Origin: Inonotus obliquus | Lineage: Eukaryota > Basidiomycota > Agaricomycetes > Hymenochaetales > Hymenochaetaceae | Direction of reading: 5' to 3' | Assembly (NCBI GenBank): GCA_032164295.1 | Contig: JAJHTX010000004.1 | Coordinates: 186,001 to 250,000 of the forward strand | DNA length: 64,000 bases | Shown: positions 21,337-32,382 of the stretch, in pieces | Layout of the letters: every line of letters begins with the position of its first letter | How positions within the stretch are numbered: position 1 is the stretch's first letter | Made by a program: the position numbers and the translations under genes | The notes under the pieces: model-generated | Seen by the model: the letters and a program-made list of their open reading frames with translations, nothing else | Told to the model about the DNA's origin: nothing | Database searches by the model: none

Positions 21337-24300
21337 CTATTTAGCGTCAGATCCTATATAACCTTTATACCATCCATCACCCACTTCGTCGCCCGTAAAT
21401 TCAAGTCTCGTAGAGAATCGTGCCCCGATTATAATAGTATTGTGAGGTTGATAAAGCGTTCCGCGCATGTCTGGCGGAATCCACAGCAATAACTCTCCAT
21501 TCTTCCCTAATAACCACCCATCATCAGAGCGAATCCAATCCAAAGAAATGCCCAGGCGAACAAGAAGTGCAGGTCGTTCTGCGTCGGTTCTTCCGTGGTG
21601 TAGCAATTCATCTTCGGATACGTCTCTTGATACAACGGCGGCAGATAGTCTGCCGTGTTCGACGTTCCAAACACGAACCATCCTATCCTCCGAACCAGAA
21701 GCAACTTGTTCTCCATCCGACGAGAATCCGGCCGAATTGACCCAATCCTCATGCCCTTCAAATGGACCAGCGACGAGATTCCCGCTCTCCGCATCCCACA
21801 CACGCACTGTCCCGTCGGACGATCCCAATATAATGCGCGTCCCATCTGGAGAGAAAGCGACAGAAGTGACCGCACTTTCAACCCCTTCAAATGGACCTGC
21901 AACGAGTTTCCCGCTCTCCGCATCCCACACACGAACTGTCCCGTCGGACGATCCCAATATAATGCGCGTCCCATCTGGAGAGAAAGCGACAGAAGTGACA
22001 AAATCTTCATGGCCTTCAAATGGACCTGCAACGAGTTTCCCGCTCTCCGCATCCCACACGCGCACTGTCTTGTCCCACGATCCCGATACAATACGCGTCC
22101 CATCTGGAGAGAAAGCGACAGAATTGACCGAACCTTCATGCCCTTCAAACGGACCTGCAACGAGTTTCCCGCTCTCCGCATCCCATACACGCACTGTCCC
22201 GTCGTCCGATCCCGATACAATACGCGTCCCATCTGGAGAGAAAGCGACAGAATTGACCCAATCTTCATGCCCTTCAAACGGACCTGCAACGAGTTTCCCG
22301 CTCTCCGCATCCCACACACGCACTGTGTCGTCGTCCAATCCCGATACAATACGCGTCCCATCTGGAGAGAAAGCTACAGAATTGACAAAATCTTCATGGC
22401 CTTCAAATGGACCAGCGACGAGCTCCCCGCTCTCCGCATCCCACACACGCACTGTGTCGTCGTCCGATCCCGATACAATACGCGTCCCATCTGGAGAGAA
22501 AGCGACAGAATTGACCGAACCTTCATGCCCTTCAAACGGACCTGCAACGAGCTCCCCGCTCTCCGCATCCCACACACGCACTGTGTCGTCGTCCGATCCC
22601 GATACAATACGCGTCCCATCTGGAGAGAAAGCGACAGAATTGACCGAACCTTCATGCCCTTCAAACGGACCTGCAACGAGCTCCCCGCTCTCTGCATCCC
22701 ACACACGCACTGTCATGTCGGACGATCCCGATACAATACGCGTCCCATCTGGAGAGAAAGCGACAGAATTGACCGAACCTTCATGGCCTTCAAATAGACC
22801 AGCGACGAGCTCCCCGCTCTCCGCATCCCACACACGCACTGTGTCGTCGTCCGATCCCGATACAATACGCGTCCCATCTGGAGAGAAAGCGACAGAATTG
22901 ACCGAACCTTCATGGCCTTCAAATGGACCAGCGACGAGCTCCCCGCTCTCCGCATCCCACACACGCACTGTCTTGTCGGACGATCCAGAAGCAATCTTTT
23001 TCCCATCAGGGGAAAACGCAACTGAGGTGACCTCGTCCTCATGTCCTGTAAACGTTTTCATACACGGTTGCGGTGGCTTTGTACCAAATCTTCGAACTGG
23101 AATAACCGGACAAATTTTTGAGTAATGCTCTGCAACGACCGAGTCTGCTCTCGAGAGTGACAGTGCGGAGATATAAATGTGTGGAACGCTTGTTGAAATC
23201 GGCAATGCGAAAACGCTGGCTAGCCTATAGGCATCCCATAGAAAGGAAGAAAGATCCTTGGCACTAGTCTAGTACACGATTAGTGCCTTCATTGACAGAA
23301 CAAACCTGGCATACTCACTGCGGTCCATAGCGTGGCTTCAAGCAGCGCACGGCCAGCTAACCGTCTGAAGTGCTTCGTCAAGCTGAGCACTTCAAACCAG
23401 TACATCAGGTGTTTCCGTGCAAAAACGTTTAGTCTATCGGATAACTCGGCTGAGTATGGCACATCGTAGAGATGCTCAGCCCAGAACCGACAAGCGTAGT
23501 CCAGATCCGGAGAAACGTTTCGCTCGATTGCGTCTCTGATCTCGGCGACATCATCATTACGAACGAAGGACGACGGCAAACCGCAGATATTGAATCGGAG
23601 CTTCTCCCGCATGACATCAAAGCAGCGCTCTGCAAGGTCCTTCTTTTGTGTTGTCACGTCGACGTACCATGGCCGCCCCGCGCGTCCAGGCGACATGAGA
23701 TAATCGAAGAACGATGTGTGAAAAAGGCGAATAGGTTCGTTGACGTTGTCGGTTGTGTAGACAAGTACACTCTGGAGGCGGGAAACGATGAACTTGGAGG
23801 ATAGAGCAGGAGGAAGGCCTAGGAGTGCATCGATGGCAGGGACGGAAAGTGGTGCTTTACCAAGAAGGATGACACCTAGAACTCGTGAGAAGCATTCTCG
23901 TGATTCCCCCTCTTCCCAACATATCTCAGAATGCTGAAGTACCAAATCATATAGGCCATGTAAGTCGAATACAGGGCCCGCGTCCTTGGAGCGACAGCAA
24001 TTAACTAATCGCTGGAGTGTAGCGAGCGGGAAAGTGCTCTTTTCAACGATAAGCACCGCAGTTGATGCCCAAACGAAAAGACCGTCGGCTGTTTCACTCA
24101 GAAGCTCCAACCTTTCTTTCCAATCCTCTGGCGATTCCTTCGTCTTCGTCAGAATGGGATGCATCTTGTGCTCAATATATTGAGACACATCCGCGCGACT
24201 CTCCTGCGACGAGTGGTGAAGCTTTAGCGGAAAGACACCTGGTCCGGCTAGAGCCTCAGCTAAGTCTTCCTCCGGACGGCTCGTAATCAAGAATCGGAAC

Positions 24301-26188
24301 GAAGATGGAAGCCTAGGGAACTGCTCTTTGATAATTTTAAGCAAATGTTTGCGAGCATGAGATGTGCCACATTCGTCAAGCGCGTCTAGAACAACAGCAA
24401 CAGGACCATGTATAGAGCCCGCCGCCGCCGCCAATGGTTCGAGTAGAAGCTTCTGGAACTGGGCGTCAAGCGAAGCAGAGACAATTCCGTTGTCACGTCC
24501 GATAGCTTTCGCAATGTTCTCCGCGATAACCTGGTCGAACGATGCCAGCCAGAACGCGATAGTGCGGATGACACTGCTCGGATCGGACTTGCCACGAACG
24601 AAAAAGAGGTAGGCACCACGACGAGACATGCGTAAGCACTCCTCGGCGATGGTCATGCTGATGGTGCTCTTCCCCGTGCCTGCTGCACCGGAAAGCCAGA
24701 GAATATTCTCCTGCGTCTCCGAGAACAACCATTCCGTGATTTGTGTCAGATATTCTGTACGAGTGCCAGGGAGACACTGATCTTTCTCGGATGCATTCAT
24801 GTCAGCGGGGGCGAGCTCGTTTCGCAAATCTGGTGACAATCATCAGGCAAAGTAAGGGATAATCATAATCAACACTCACATATAGCGTTGACCTTTCCAG
24901 ACATCCGCGCGGAGACAAATGTTGTCTGAAGAGTCGTTCCGCGTTCTATTGCATCCCTTAGATCGTTGAAACGCGCGACGAAGTCGTCAACTTTCTGTCG
25001 TTGACCGGACTTGACCATTCGTTCTTAAAACCAATCCTCAGTCCCTGAGCATGATGAACATATTGCGCCAGAGTTACTCACCGATGAATCCGGGTCGAGT
25101 GTACTGCCGAATGAAGAGACAGCATTCCGTTGTCTGCCGAAGAAATTCGACTATTTTCGATTGCAAAGGGTCAATCTTGTCTCGCAATGAATCAGCGTGC
25201 TCAACGTAGTTGAAGGTCTCTTCCATCAAGCGCACAAGTCCAACGACCCGCTGGTCGGCCTCGATCTGCTTCATGGCGGCCTTTGCGTGATTTCAATATG
25301 TCTGCAATTGTCCAAGCATAATAGATACACATACGTTGTAGAGAGATGATATGACGTGCCATGCAGCATTTGCGTATGGGTGAATCTGAGAAGTACTGAT
25401 CAGTAGATGGTCAAATTCCACAGTGAGTTTGGACGTACTGCTGCGATGCTATCCACGAAATCGGTGAACTTCTGTATTTTACCGAGTAGAGCCCCCAGAG
25501 AAATGACCAGGTCTTTCTGTGCATTCACTTGGTCCGTTACGTCGGTGGCAGTAGCTGCGCCCTGTGCAAGAGTCGAATTTACCGTTTTAAGTCCCTTCAC
25601 ATCCTCCTTAGCTTTCTCCATTCCCTCTTTCACTGCCTCCTTATCATCGGCGGGCTTGATGCGCAGGAACACAGTGGCCGTCACATTTGATGAGGTGTCG
25701 TCAAGGCGCGAACGAAGTTGGAGCTCGACTGAGCGCAAGTCAGTCCCCTGAGGGAGAGTGAGGGGCACAGATGGAATGCTTTACCTTCTCCGTTGGTACT
25801 TTCCTGAAATGCTTGCAGCTTCACTGTAGCGGCTCCAATGCAGGTTCTTCGAAATGGTGGGAATAATGACTTGTGTTTTAGTTCAACAATGAGATCTATC
25901 GCACGAGAAGACTCCTGTACGTTTCTGCAGGAGGAAATCAGATAGCGGAACGGTGAAGGAGGACAACGGGTACATACAATGCAAACGCTTCGTTCCACTC
26001 AGGTGAGGTCGTCCTGTTCAATTTTCGAGTTTTCCACTCTTGGTTGCCGAACATCACCTTGACATAGGCATTTGGCGCCTTGCTACCCCACTCTATAATT
26101 TCTGCACGAAGGACTGATATGGATATTAGAACACGAAGCTGAGTGGAGGGTAGAGAGACGAACCTTCGAGGGTGTAAGGAGTGGCCAT
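21337..26188 (-). CDS. C2-NACHT-WD40 NLR-type STAND protein, left copy
   Basis: A fungal NLR-like receptor with a signal-transducing NTPase and propeller sensor, the class that includes HET-E/NWD incompatibility proteins. Start ATG at 26188 (MATPYTLE, split by an intron before VLRAEII). An N-terminal C2-like domain follows (APNAYVKVMFGN, SPEWNEAFAL and TCIGAATVKL). Next is a helical region including IHPYANAAW and MKQIEADQRVV. The NACHT exon (23319 to about 24840) has Walker A GAAGTGKST and Walker B VVLDALDECG. The last exon (21337-23268) carries 11 WD40 blades of about 43 residues (VAFSPDGTRIVSGS and TVRVWDAESG). It ends with a WIRSDDGWLLGKNGELLLW domain. Blades 2-8 are nearly identical at DNA level. 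The frame is intact throughout. The long opposite-strand frames here are shadows of the repeats. Confidence 0.88.
21690..23062 (-). repeat. 129-bp WD40 minisatellite-like array, 11 units
   Basis: Eleven tandem coding units of about 129 bp. Units 2-8 differ mainly in the two or three residues after GHE (GS, DF, DW), at the DDD/SDM/DDG/WDK position and at GEL/GKL. Such near-identity among WD40 blades is typical of fungal NLRs that recombine between repeats. Units 1 and 11 are the most divergent, as expected if unequal exchange works on the inner units. Confidence 0.85.
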
Positions 26189-27578
26189 GATGGGGGTAAA
26201 TCTGCCTGGGATCAGTCCGCATTCCCTTATACTTATCTGCCCATCGCCATCTCACGCAAACTTTGTCGAAAGCTCAACATGCTGTATCCTCATGGTGATG
26301 CACAGTTGCTTCCAAGAGATGGAATGCGAGGGTACCACAAGGGCGTGTTGATGTAGTGATATACGGACTATGCGGATGAACTGGAATCTGTTGCTGTCAG
26401 CTGAAGTGCGCGATCGATCTCGTGGCCAGGGCATGTTTCCGTGTTATCCGGGAGCAGTTTTGGACACAAAGCTACCTTTTTTTCCTTTTTTCTTTTCAGA
26501 GCATTGATGTACCCCGTCTTCACTCACACCAGTCTCACCAACAACATAGTCTCATGCCCGGAACTAGGATTGATCTACGAAATCTCCGCTCCAAAGTCTC
26601 TTGGATTCCTACTGCCTTCACTAGAAGGCATGCAAACACCCACGAGGTTGTTCCGATAGCTGAATTGGAGAAGCACAATTTCTCGCAGGACCGTGTAAGG
26701 ATTGCTCCGGTAAACTTGGGTTGAATGTGTGCGGAGACGCTCCGTCTGTAGGAGCGGATGATTTCGTGGTGTCGATTGGTACATGGATAACAAAGTGAGT
26801 AGCAGTTGACCGTCAATAATTCTTATTCTAGACGTGTTTTGATATTGAATGCTCCAATCAAGTAATGGACAATTCTACGCGGAGAATGCGGGAAGGTTCT
26901 TTACAGGTCAGATTTCGTTGTACGTCTGACACCGTCTGAATAGCTATTAATATTTCCTGGAGAAGACGACTCCAACTGAAACCGATTGCATACAACTATT
27001 CTGGATGAAATCTTAGGTGAGTAGACCACAAAAAGATTATTCCGGTTTTGCGATGACTGACATGTTGCGAAACAGTTACCTGTGTGATTATGGAAAAGAG
27101 ACTAAGACAGCAAAGTTTGTGTCTTCTGTCCAGGAATCAAACGTCGTTACAGTAACAAGAATGCTGACTGTTGTTATTTTAGCTTCTTCTGCAGAGAATT
27201 CACAGCATTGAGTGCGCTGCTGGTGGTGGTGGCGGCGGCGGCGGCGGCGGAGCAGGAGGAGGATTTTGAGAAGCTTTTACAGTTTGGAACAGACGTTATT
27301 TGTTCCCATTTTTCCAATAGACTTCAGATATGTACATACATCCTACCTTACGAGTCACTTTTTTCCTAATAGGATATTTGTGAAATTCATTCGTGCAAGA
27401 CACTATAAGAACGGATTCAGACGAGAGCAACAAGAAAACATTTCCAAGTCGGTGTACGTATCTCTCGATAACCAATGATAAATAGACAACGGCCCAGAGC
27501 AAATCTCAACACAAGATAGCAAAAACCAAAGCGACAATAAACAAGTCTTTAAAAAAGGAATGGAAACATCACGGTTAG
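26189..27578. other. Region upstream of left NLR with gene relic R3
   Basis: Past the arm boundary at about 26362 there is no intact gene. The sequence 26640-27020 shares blocks with 41060-41460 in direct orientation: atagctgaattggagaagca, and a donor-like gatgaaatcttaggtgagta block. Read in frame it gives PIAELEKHNFS. This looks like a decayed exon set of an unrecognised gene. A trinucleotide run of GGT/GGC units (27219-27263) follows. Confidence 0.45.
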
Positions 27579-29222
27579 TTAAAGTTCATCAGAGACATGG
27601 TGCTGCGTTCCGTCTTTCGAGTCGGCGGCTTGAGCTATACCAGGAAGCGTGTTGAGCCATTTACGCAGCGCAGCGTTGAACTCTGCGGGTTTCTCTAGTT
27701 GGACCCAATGTGCCGCAGGGATGGACTGAATACGCATTGAACGTATTTCAAAACACAAAGGTGGTGCGAGAAAAAAAAAATGAGCACAACCTCATTCGGA
27801 GAAGCATAAAGACCTACAGCGCGAGTAAGGTTCGGCAAGTACTTGGCTGAACCGAGGCGTTTCTCGACCTTTTCCCAGTCCGCTACTACGTCGAGTGTTG
27901 GATAGATCGCGAGTGCGGGTTGGGGAAGTGTATGGTTGCCTTGGATGTTGGCAGATTTCCAGGAGCCATAGCGATTCTATACTATTCTGTCAATTCTTTT
28001 TTTTGCGAGTCTATGAGAACGTGGCACATACACCGTAAGTATAAAATTGAAGGCCTGTACATAGGAAAGATGCTCTTGTAATTAGTGTGACGGAAGTAGA
28101 GGAATATCACCCACTGTGGTAGAATCCTTGTATTGAATATTGTTGGACGAGGTAGTCCTCCTCTTCCTTTGACAAAAGCGGCCAACGTGAGATCTACAAG
28201 CAACAGCTAAGTCAACTGATCTCTCGGAATCTACGAAGGGAGGGAGGCACGGACCTCAGTATCACCATAAGCGCCCAGGAAATCAGTTTTTGACTTTAAG
28301 AATGACAACGGCGGAGGACTCTCGGGATCGCGATATATCGCACGTAATGATCTGCGAATGTCTTTGTTGAGTTCCTCCGCAGCGGCGATGGTGTGGTCTT
28401 GGAAGTAATGCTGGTATCCGAATGCCGGGAAGAGCCAGACGAGTATCCTGAGTGGTGTAAAGAACCACCCTGAGGCAGGGATGTACTATACGGATGGATA
28501 GTGTTACTTTTACTGCGCAGAGGATAGTACGAACAAATCAACTGACAGGGACCACTGCTGACGCGACGGCTTCGAAGATATCCGGTCGCATATGGGCAGC
28601 TTCCCAACATATCTGCCCACCCCAGTCATGTCTGTCGTGCATTCGTAAGAGGTTTTATTAACGAATGATTACATGAAAGACGAACCCGAGGCAGATAGCT
28701 TTGTCCACACCGGCGTCCTGAAGAACACACACAAGGTCTCCTACGATGTCGCCCATTGTTCCGGAGGACTCGACGTCCCCTGGATGAGTAGACTCGCCGA
28801 TTCCGCGGTGAGATGGTGCGATGATATGGTATTCGTTCTATGAAGTAAAAGTTCCAATGAATTGCAAGAAAATGTGCAAGGCATGAAATTAACCTTGAAT
28901 TCATCAATCTGGTGTACCCAGTTGGACCATAGACCTGGCCACCCATGGACCATAATGATGGTTTTCTCAGCTTGTGGGTTCACATCTACGTAACCTACTC
29001 GCAAGATTAGTCAGAGGACTCGACCATAACGAGACAAACAAACATACTGATCTCAATATCCTTCTCTGCATTTTCTCGCCTATTCAAGGCTTTGCATTTC
29101 GCAGTTCTTTTTGGGTATAAAGACGGATCGAACGGATGCGAAGTCTGCCTGGCCAATGTTGAGGTCGACAAAGCTAGACCAAGGATGGATAACAGGCCAA
29201 GACTCCAGATGGAGGAACGCAT
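27579..29222 (-). CDS. Alpha/beta hydrolase, epoxide hydrolase-like, with signal peptide
   Basis: A multi-exon gene. Readable exons include 29048..29222, 28894..28994, 28686..28837 and the following ones, to a stop at 27579. The N-terminus is hydrophobic (MRSSIWSLGLLSILGLALS), indicating secretion or ER entry. Epoxide hydrolase signatures are clear: oxyanion-hole HGWPGLWSNW, then HRGIGES, and nucleophile Asp in GHDWGGQICWEAAHMRPD. Further exons give YIPASGWFFTPLRIL, VADWEKVEKRLG and the C-terminal IPAAHWVQLEKPAEFN, where the catalytic His is seen. These enzymes hydrate epoxides to diols. The substrate cannot be predicted. The gene lies in the single-copy spacer between the duplication arms. 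Confidence 0.85.
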
Positions 29223-29702
29223 TGTTGCTGCAAAAGACGGAGGCAGTACTGGAGTGAAATCTATTTATAGCTGCAATTCAGTTGTCCTGTGCAAGAGAGA
29301 ATGTGATACTGCCGAATTACCGGACGTGCTCAAGCTCTCGGTGGGGAGCAGAGCCTCTCGTTTGTAGCGATTGTTGGCCAGAAGTGTTCAACTCAACCAC
29401 CAGCGACTTGTTGGTTGTAGGAAGGGAAGCACTGAGCTGTTCGGATGCCGTTGATATCAAAGATATATCCATTGTGTGATGCACGTGAGGTCCAAAGCAA
29501 AGGATCGACGTCCGAACCCTGATATGGATGGGCTGAGATGCCGGATTAGGACGGTCTCTGGTCTCTCTTATCGACCCGTTGGACGGACCACGACTCCCAT
29601 CGGCCACCGTACCCTGGTCTCTTGGTGAGTGTTTCCCGATAGTCGAACATTCTCGGACTCGCTGACCGACCACGATGGCCACGATGACCACTACCAGTAC
29701 TC

Positions 29703-31454
29703 ATGGATCCATCGCTCCCAACCCACGCATCGACGGGCTCGGTCTCCCTCAATCAGGGTGCCGAGCCGCCTGCTGGGATATATTGTGCCAATCCTGATTG
29801 TCGGACAAAGGCGGGTGAACGGTCTCGCGGGCATCAGAGCTGTCGTTCTCTGTTGTGTGGTCACTGCTGTCAGAGCGCAGCTAGGACGGCGGCCGAGGCA
29901 GGCGAGCAGCGTCCGATATGCAAGGTCCATGCCAGGAGACTCCATTTGGGCCATAAACCAGCGCCCAAAATGGAGCGACCCAATGAGGGGAGCGCGAATC
30001 CAACCGCGACGGTGGATAATGCGAGCGCAAGCACTGCAGGCTCACGAGCTGGAGACTCTGATGACCTGCACCAACTATTGGAGAAACGAGCGAGACTTGA
30101 GCAGTCTCTCAAACGATCCTTGACGATGATTATCTGGTATTCGGTACGTTATAGTGGACTCGCTCATGTGTATAGCATCGGCACTAATAATTCTTTGCTC
30201 ACGCAGAACGGCTGTGAACCTCTTCGAATTGCCCACGAAGTCACGACTTTCCCACTTTTTCAACTGCAAGACTTTCCCGACCTTATTCATGATTTATGCC
30301 TTCAACCCTCATCCTACATCGATGCATACAATAATGAAACCGGGCATTGGGAACAGCATAAAATATCAACTGTCCGCACCGTCGAGCAGGATCAGCGTCT
30401 GCTGTATCGACTTCGGCCAAGCTTGCTCGATAGCTTGACGGATTGTCCTTCGCTGGAACAGGAGCTTAGTTTACAGCCAAAGAGCAGCATGGCTAAACGA
30501 CATCCGGTAGCTTCCCCTGCATCTGCTCCACCGGGTAAACAAGTGAAAGTCCTCTCCAATCCCACCCCTGTGGTATGTATACTCATTTGATTTGACCCTG
30601 GTCCCTGAGTAACGTATCTCACTCTGGCTTTAGCGAGCACCTACAGCAACTACCGCGTCTCCTCAGATCGGAACATCACAAACTTGTCCTGTCAGCAGCG
30701 TTTCCGGACAGGGGGCCCCATCGTGGGCGCTCACTACTCCTTCAAGTACTACCGCTTCTAGTGTACGTGCAAGCCCTACTGCGTCGACGTCGGCTGGTAA
30801 CGCGGGCAATTCCATAAGACGCTGGCCCACGGATTATACGGTACACGAAATCGTCGATGGTTTCAACACAATGGCGATTATAATGAAGGCTGTTCCAAGT
30901 GTGAAACAGAAAGCTGCATTTGAGCGTGTATTCCCGCCTTGTCGATACGTCAAGAGTACCGTTGGACGTGCGAAGTTGTACTGGAAGAGAGCAAGTGAGC
31001 AAATACGAGAACATTTCCTATCGTTGCCGCGGGAAGATTCTCGTGGGACGTGGACGAACTTTGTGCATCTTATGGATGGAAGATTGGTTATTGAGGTTGG
31101 GAAGGTTAAAGCTGGGGATGTTATGGACACGGATAATGAGATGGCGGAGGGAGATGAACGGGCGGACACTACGAGTCCATTGAGTTTTGCTCAATCGCAG
31201 GCTCGAGTTCAACCTCCGAGCACCCGTAAGAGCTTTCTGGATATTGTATAACGTCGGTGAAACTGATCCTAATATATCTTTTAGAACCTCGAATCGCTAT
31301 TCAGTCACCACCAGCGATACCCACACACGCATCTTTGTCGATCCCAAGAGCTCCACCTCCAATGAATGCTCTCATGCCGAGTCCTAATCCTCTTACGCAT
31401 CACGCTAGTGCACCTTCCATGCCTATGACAACGACATTTGCTCTCGGTCTGTAG
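29703..31454 (+). CDS. Cys-rich N-terminal protein of unknown function (522 aa)
   Basis: The CDS is join(29703..30143, 30207..30572, 30634..31225, 31285..31454), with phases consistent. Residues about 28-80 hold a Cys/His cluster (CANPDCRTKAGE, HQSCRSLLCGHCC, then PICKVHARRL) that could bind zinc. The middle part has NETGHWEQHKIS and LLYRLRPSLLDSL blocks. The C-terminal half has a Ser/Thr/Pro linker and a conserved-looking segment (YTVHEIVDGFNTM, then FPPCRYVKSTVGRAK). The first intron is a multiple of three and reads through, so frame alone does not prove its removal, but it has clear GTACGT and GCAG ends. I do not recognise the family. The layout suggests a nuclear protein, but this is inference. 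Confidence 0.65.
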
Positions 31455-32382
31455 TTTTTTCATAACATCATATCTTGACGTTGCTGCTGATACGGGATAC
31501 GTTGTTTTTAGATAGGAGTATCAATATGAACCGATCATCTAGCTCTCTTTCCGGAGCTATGACGATACACGATGCTTGATCGTTGAAGAGATACTGGATA
31601 TTGCCGGACGTGTATACATATCTCTTCAGTTTAGTACTTGCTGCTAGTGTCAATTCATATCGTGGATTTTCGGAGTTTCTGGTTTCTCATCACACTTGAA
31701 TAACCTCGGACGGATCTATCAATCTTCAGAGGCTGAAGTTGTGTTGGTGTTGGGTTTGCTTTGGTTAACAATTGGTTGCCATACACCACCTCGTTGTGAG
31801 ACGATAGTGAAGGTGATATGTGTTTACCGGGCTATTGCAGAACTCTGCTACCGCGTTCGCCGAGGCCGAGGATGATCTCAGTATTAGTCATCATTATCTG
31901 ATCCGGTTATTGCCGAAATGATGTTCAACTGTTTATTCGTACATTTATTTTCTATTTTCCGCGTTGACTTGCTATTTATACTGAACCCAAATCTAGAAGT
32001 GCGATGTGGGAAGTTATAGATACATGCTGGCGAGCGGAACTAGTCGAGTACTAGGGGACCATGTGCTATCGTCCTATCGTGTACAAAGGAACTCAGGAAG
32101 CTGTACGCGGCGCTAGTTGATAGACTGATAGACGGTTCTCTCTCTAGTGAAGGCCTTGCTCTGTTTGCTTCCGTGGCTTCTGGGGAGAAAAATGGGAGGA
32201 TATTGGGTTATTTTGGTATGTGATAGTGATGGGTATCTTTCGTGCCCATATGGCCATCGTGCTGCTCGGTTCGTTACGTATATAACTCCTCGACTTTGAG
32301 AAGAAGTTGGTCAATTTGACTCGGACTCGGACGGTCGTGTGCTTCGTCTGGACGGTCGGTAACCAGTCTCCTCGCCATCGCG
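31455..32382. other. Intergenic region
   Basis: No gene, repeat or RNA feature could be supported. It serves as the 3' region of the Cys-rich gene and the promoter of the carboxypeptidase gene. Confidence 0.5.

Larger units (their letters stand above)
14060..26362 (-). repeat. Left arm of ~12.4 kb inverted segmental duplication
   Basis: Read on the minus strand this arm is colinear with 42413-54985: NLR, a short conserved ORF, glycosyltransferase, then aspartic protease, including intergenic DNA and introns. The spacer-side boundary is sharp: atcactacatcaacacgccc on both sides near 26345-26362 and 42413-42432. The outer boundary is near 14060 and 54985, where similarity fades after the ctataggtacc block. 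Differences include small indels, a nonsense codon in the left glycosyltransferase and WD40 blade number. Confidence 0.85.

Noticed and set aside
21467..23125. A 552-codon plus-strand open frame (and a 380-codon one at 21655-22797) across the left WD40 region
   Set aside because: These are antisense shadows of the 129-bp WD40 repeats. A repeat unit whose length is a multiple of three without stops opens several frames at once. The peptide lacks any domain logic.
27219..27263. GGT/GGC trinucleotide run as a coding poly-Gly tract
   Set aside because: No supported gene surrounds it. It looks like a simple microsatellite.
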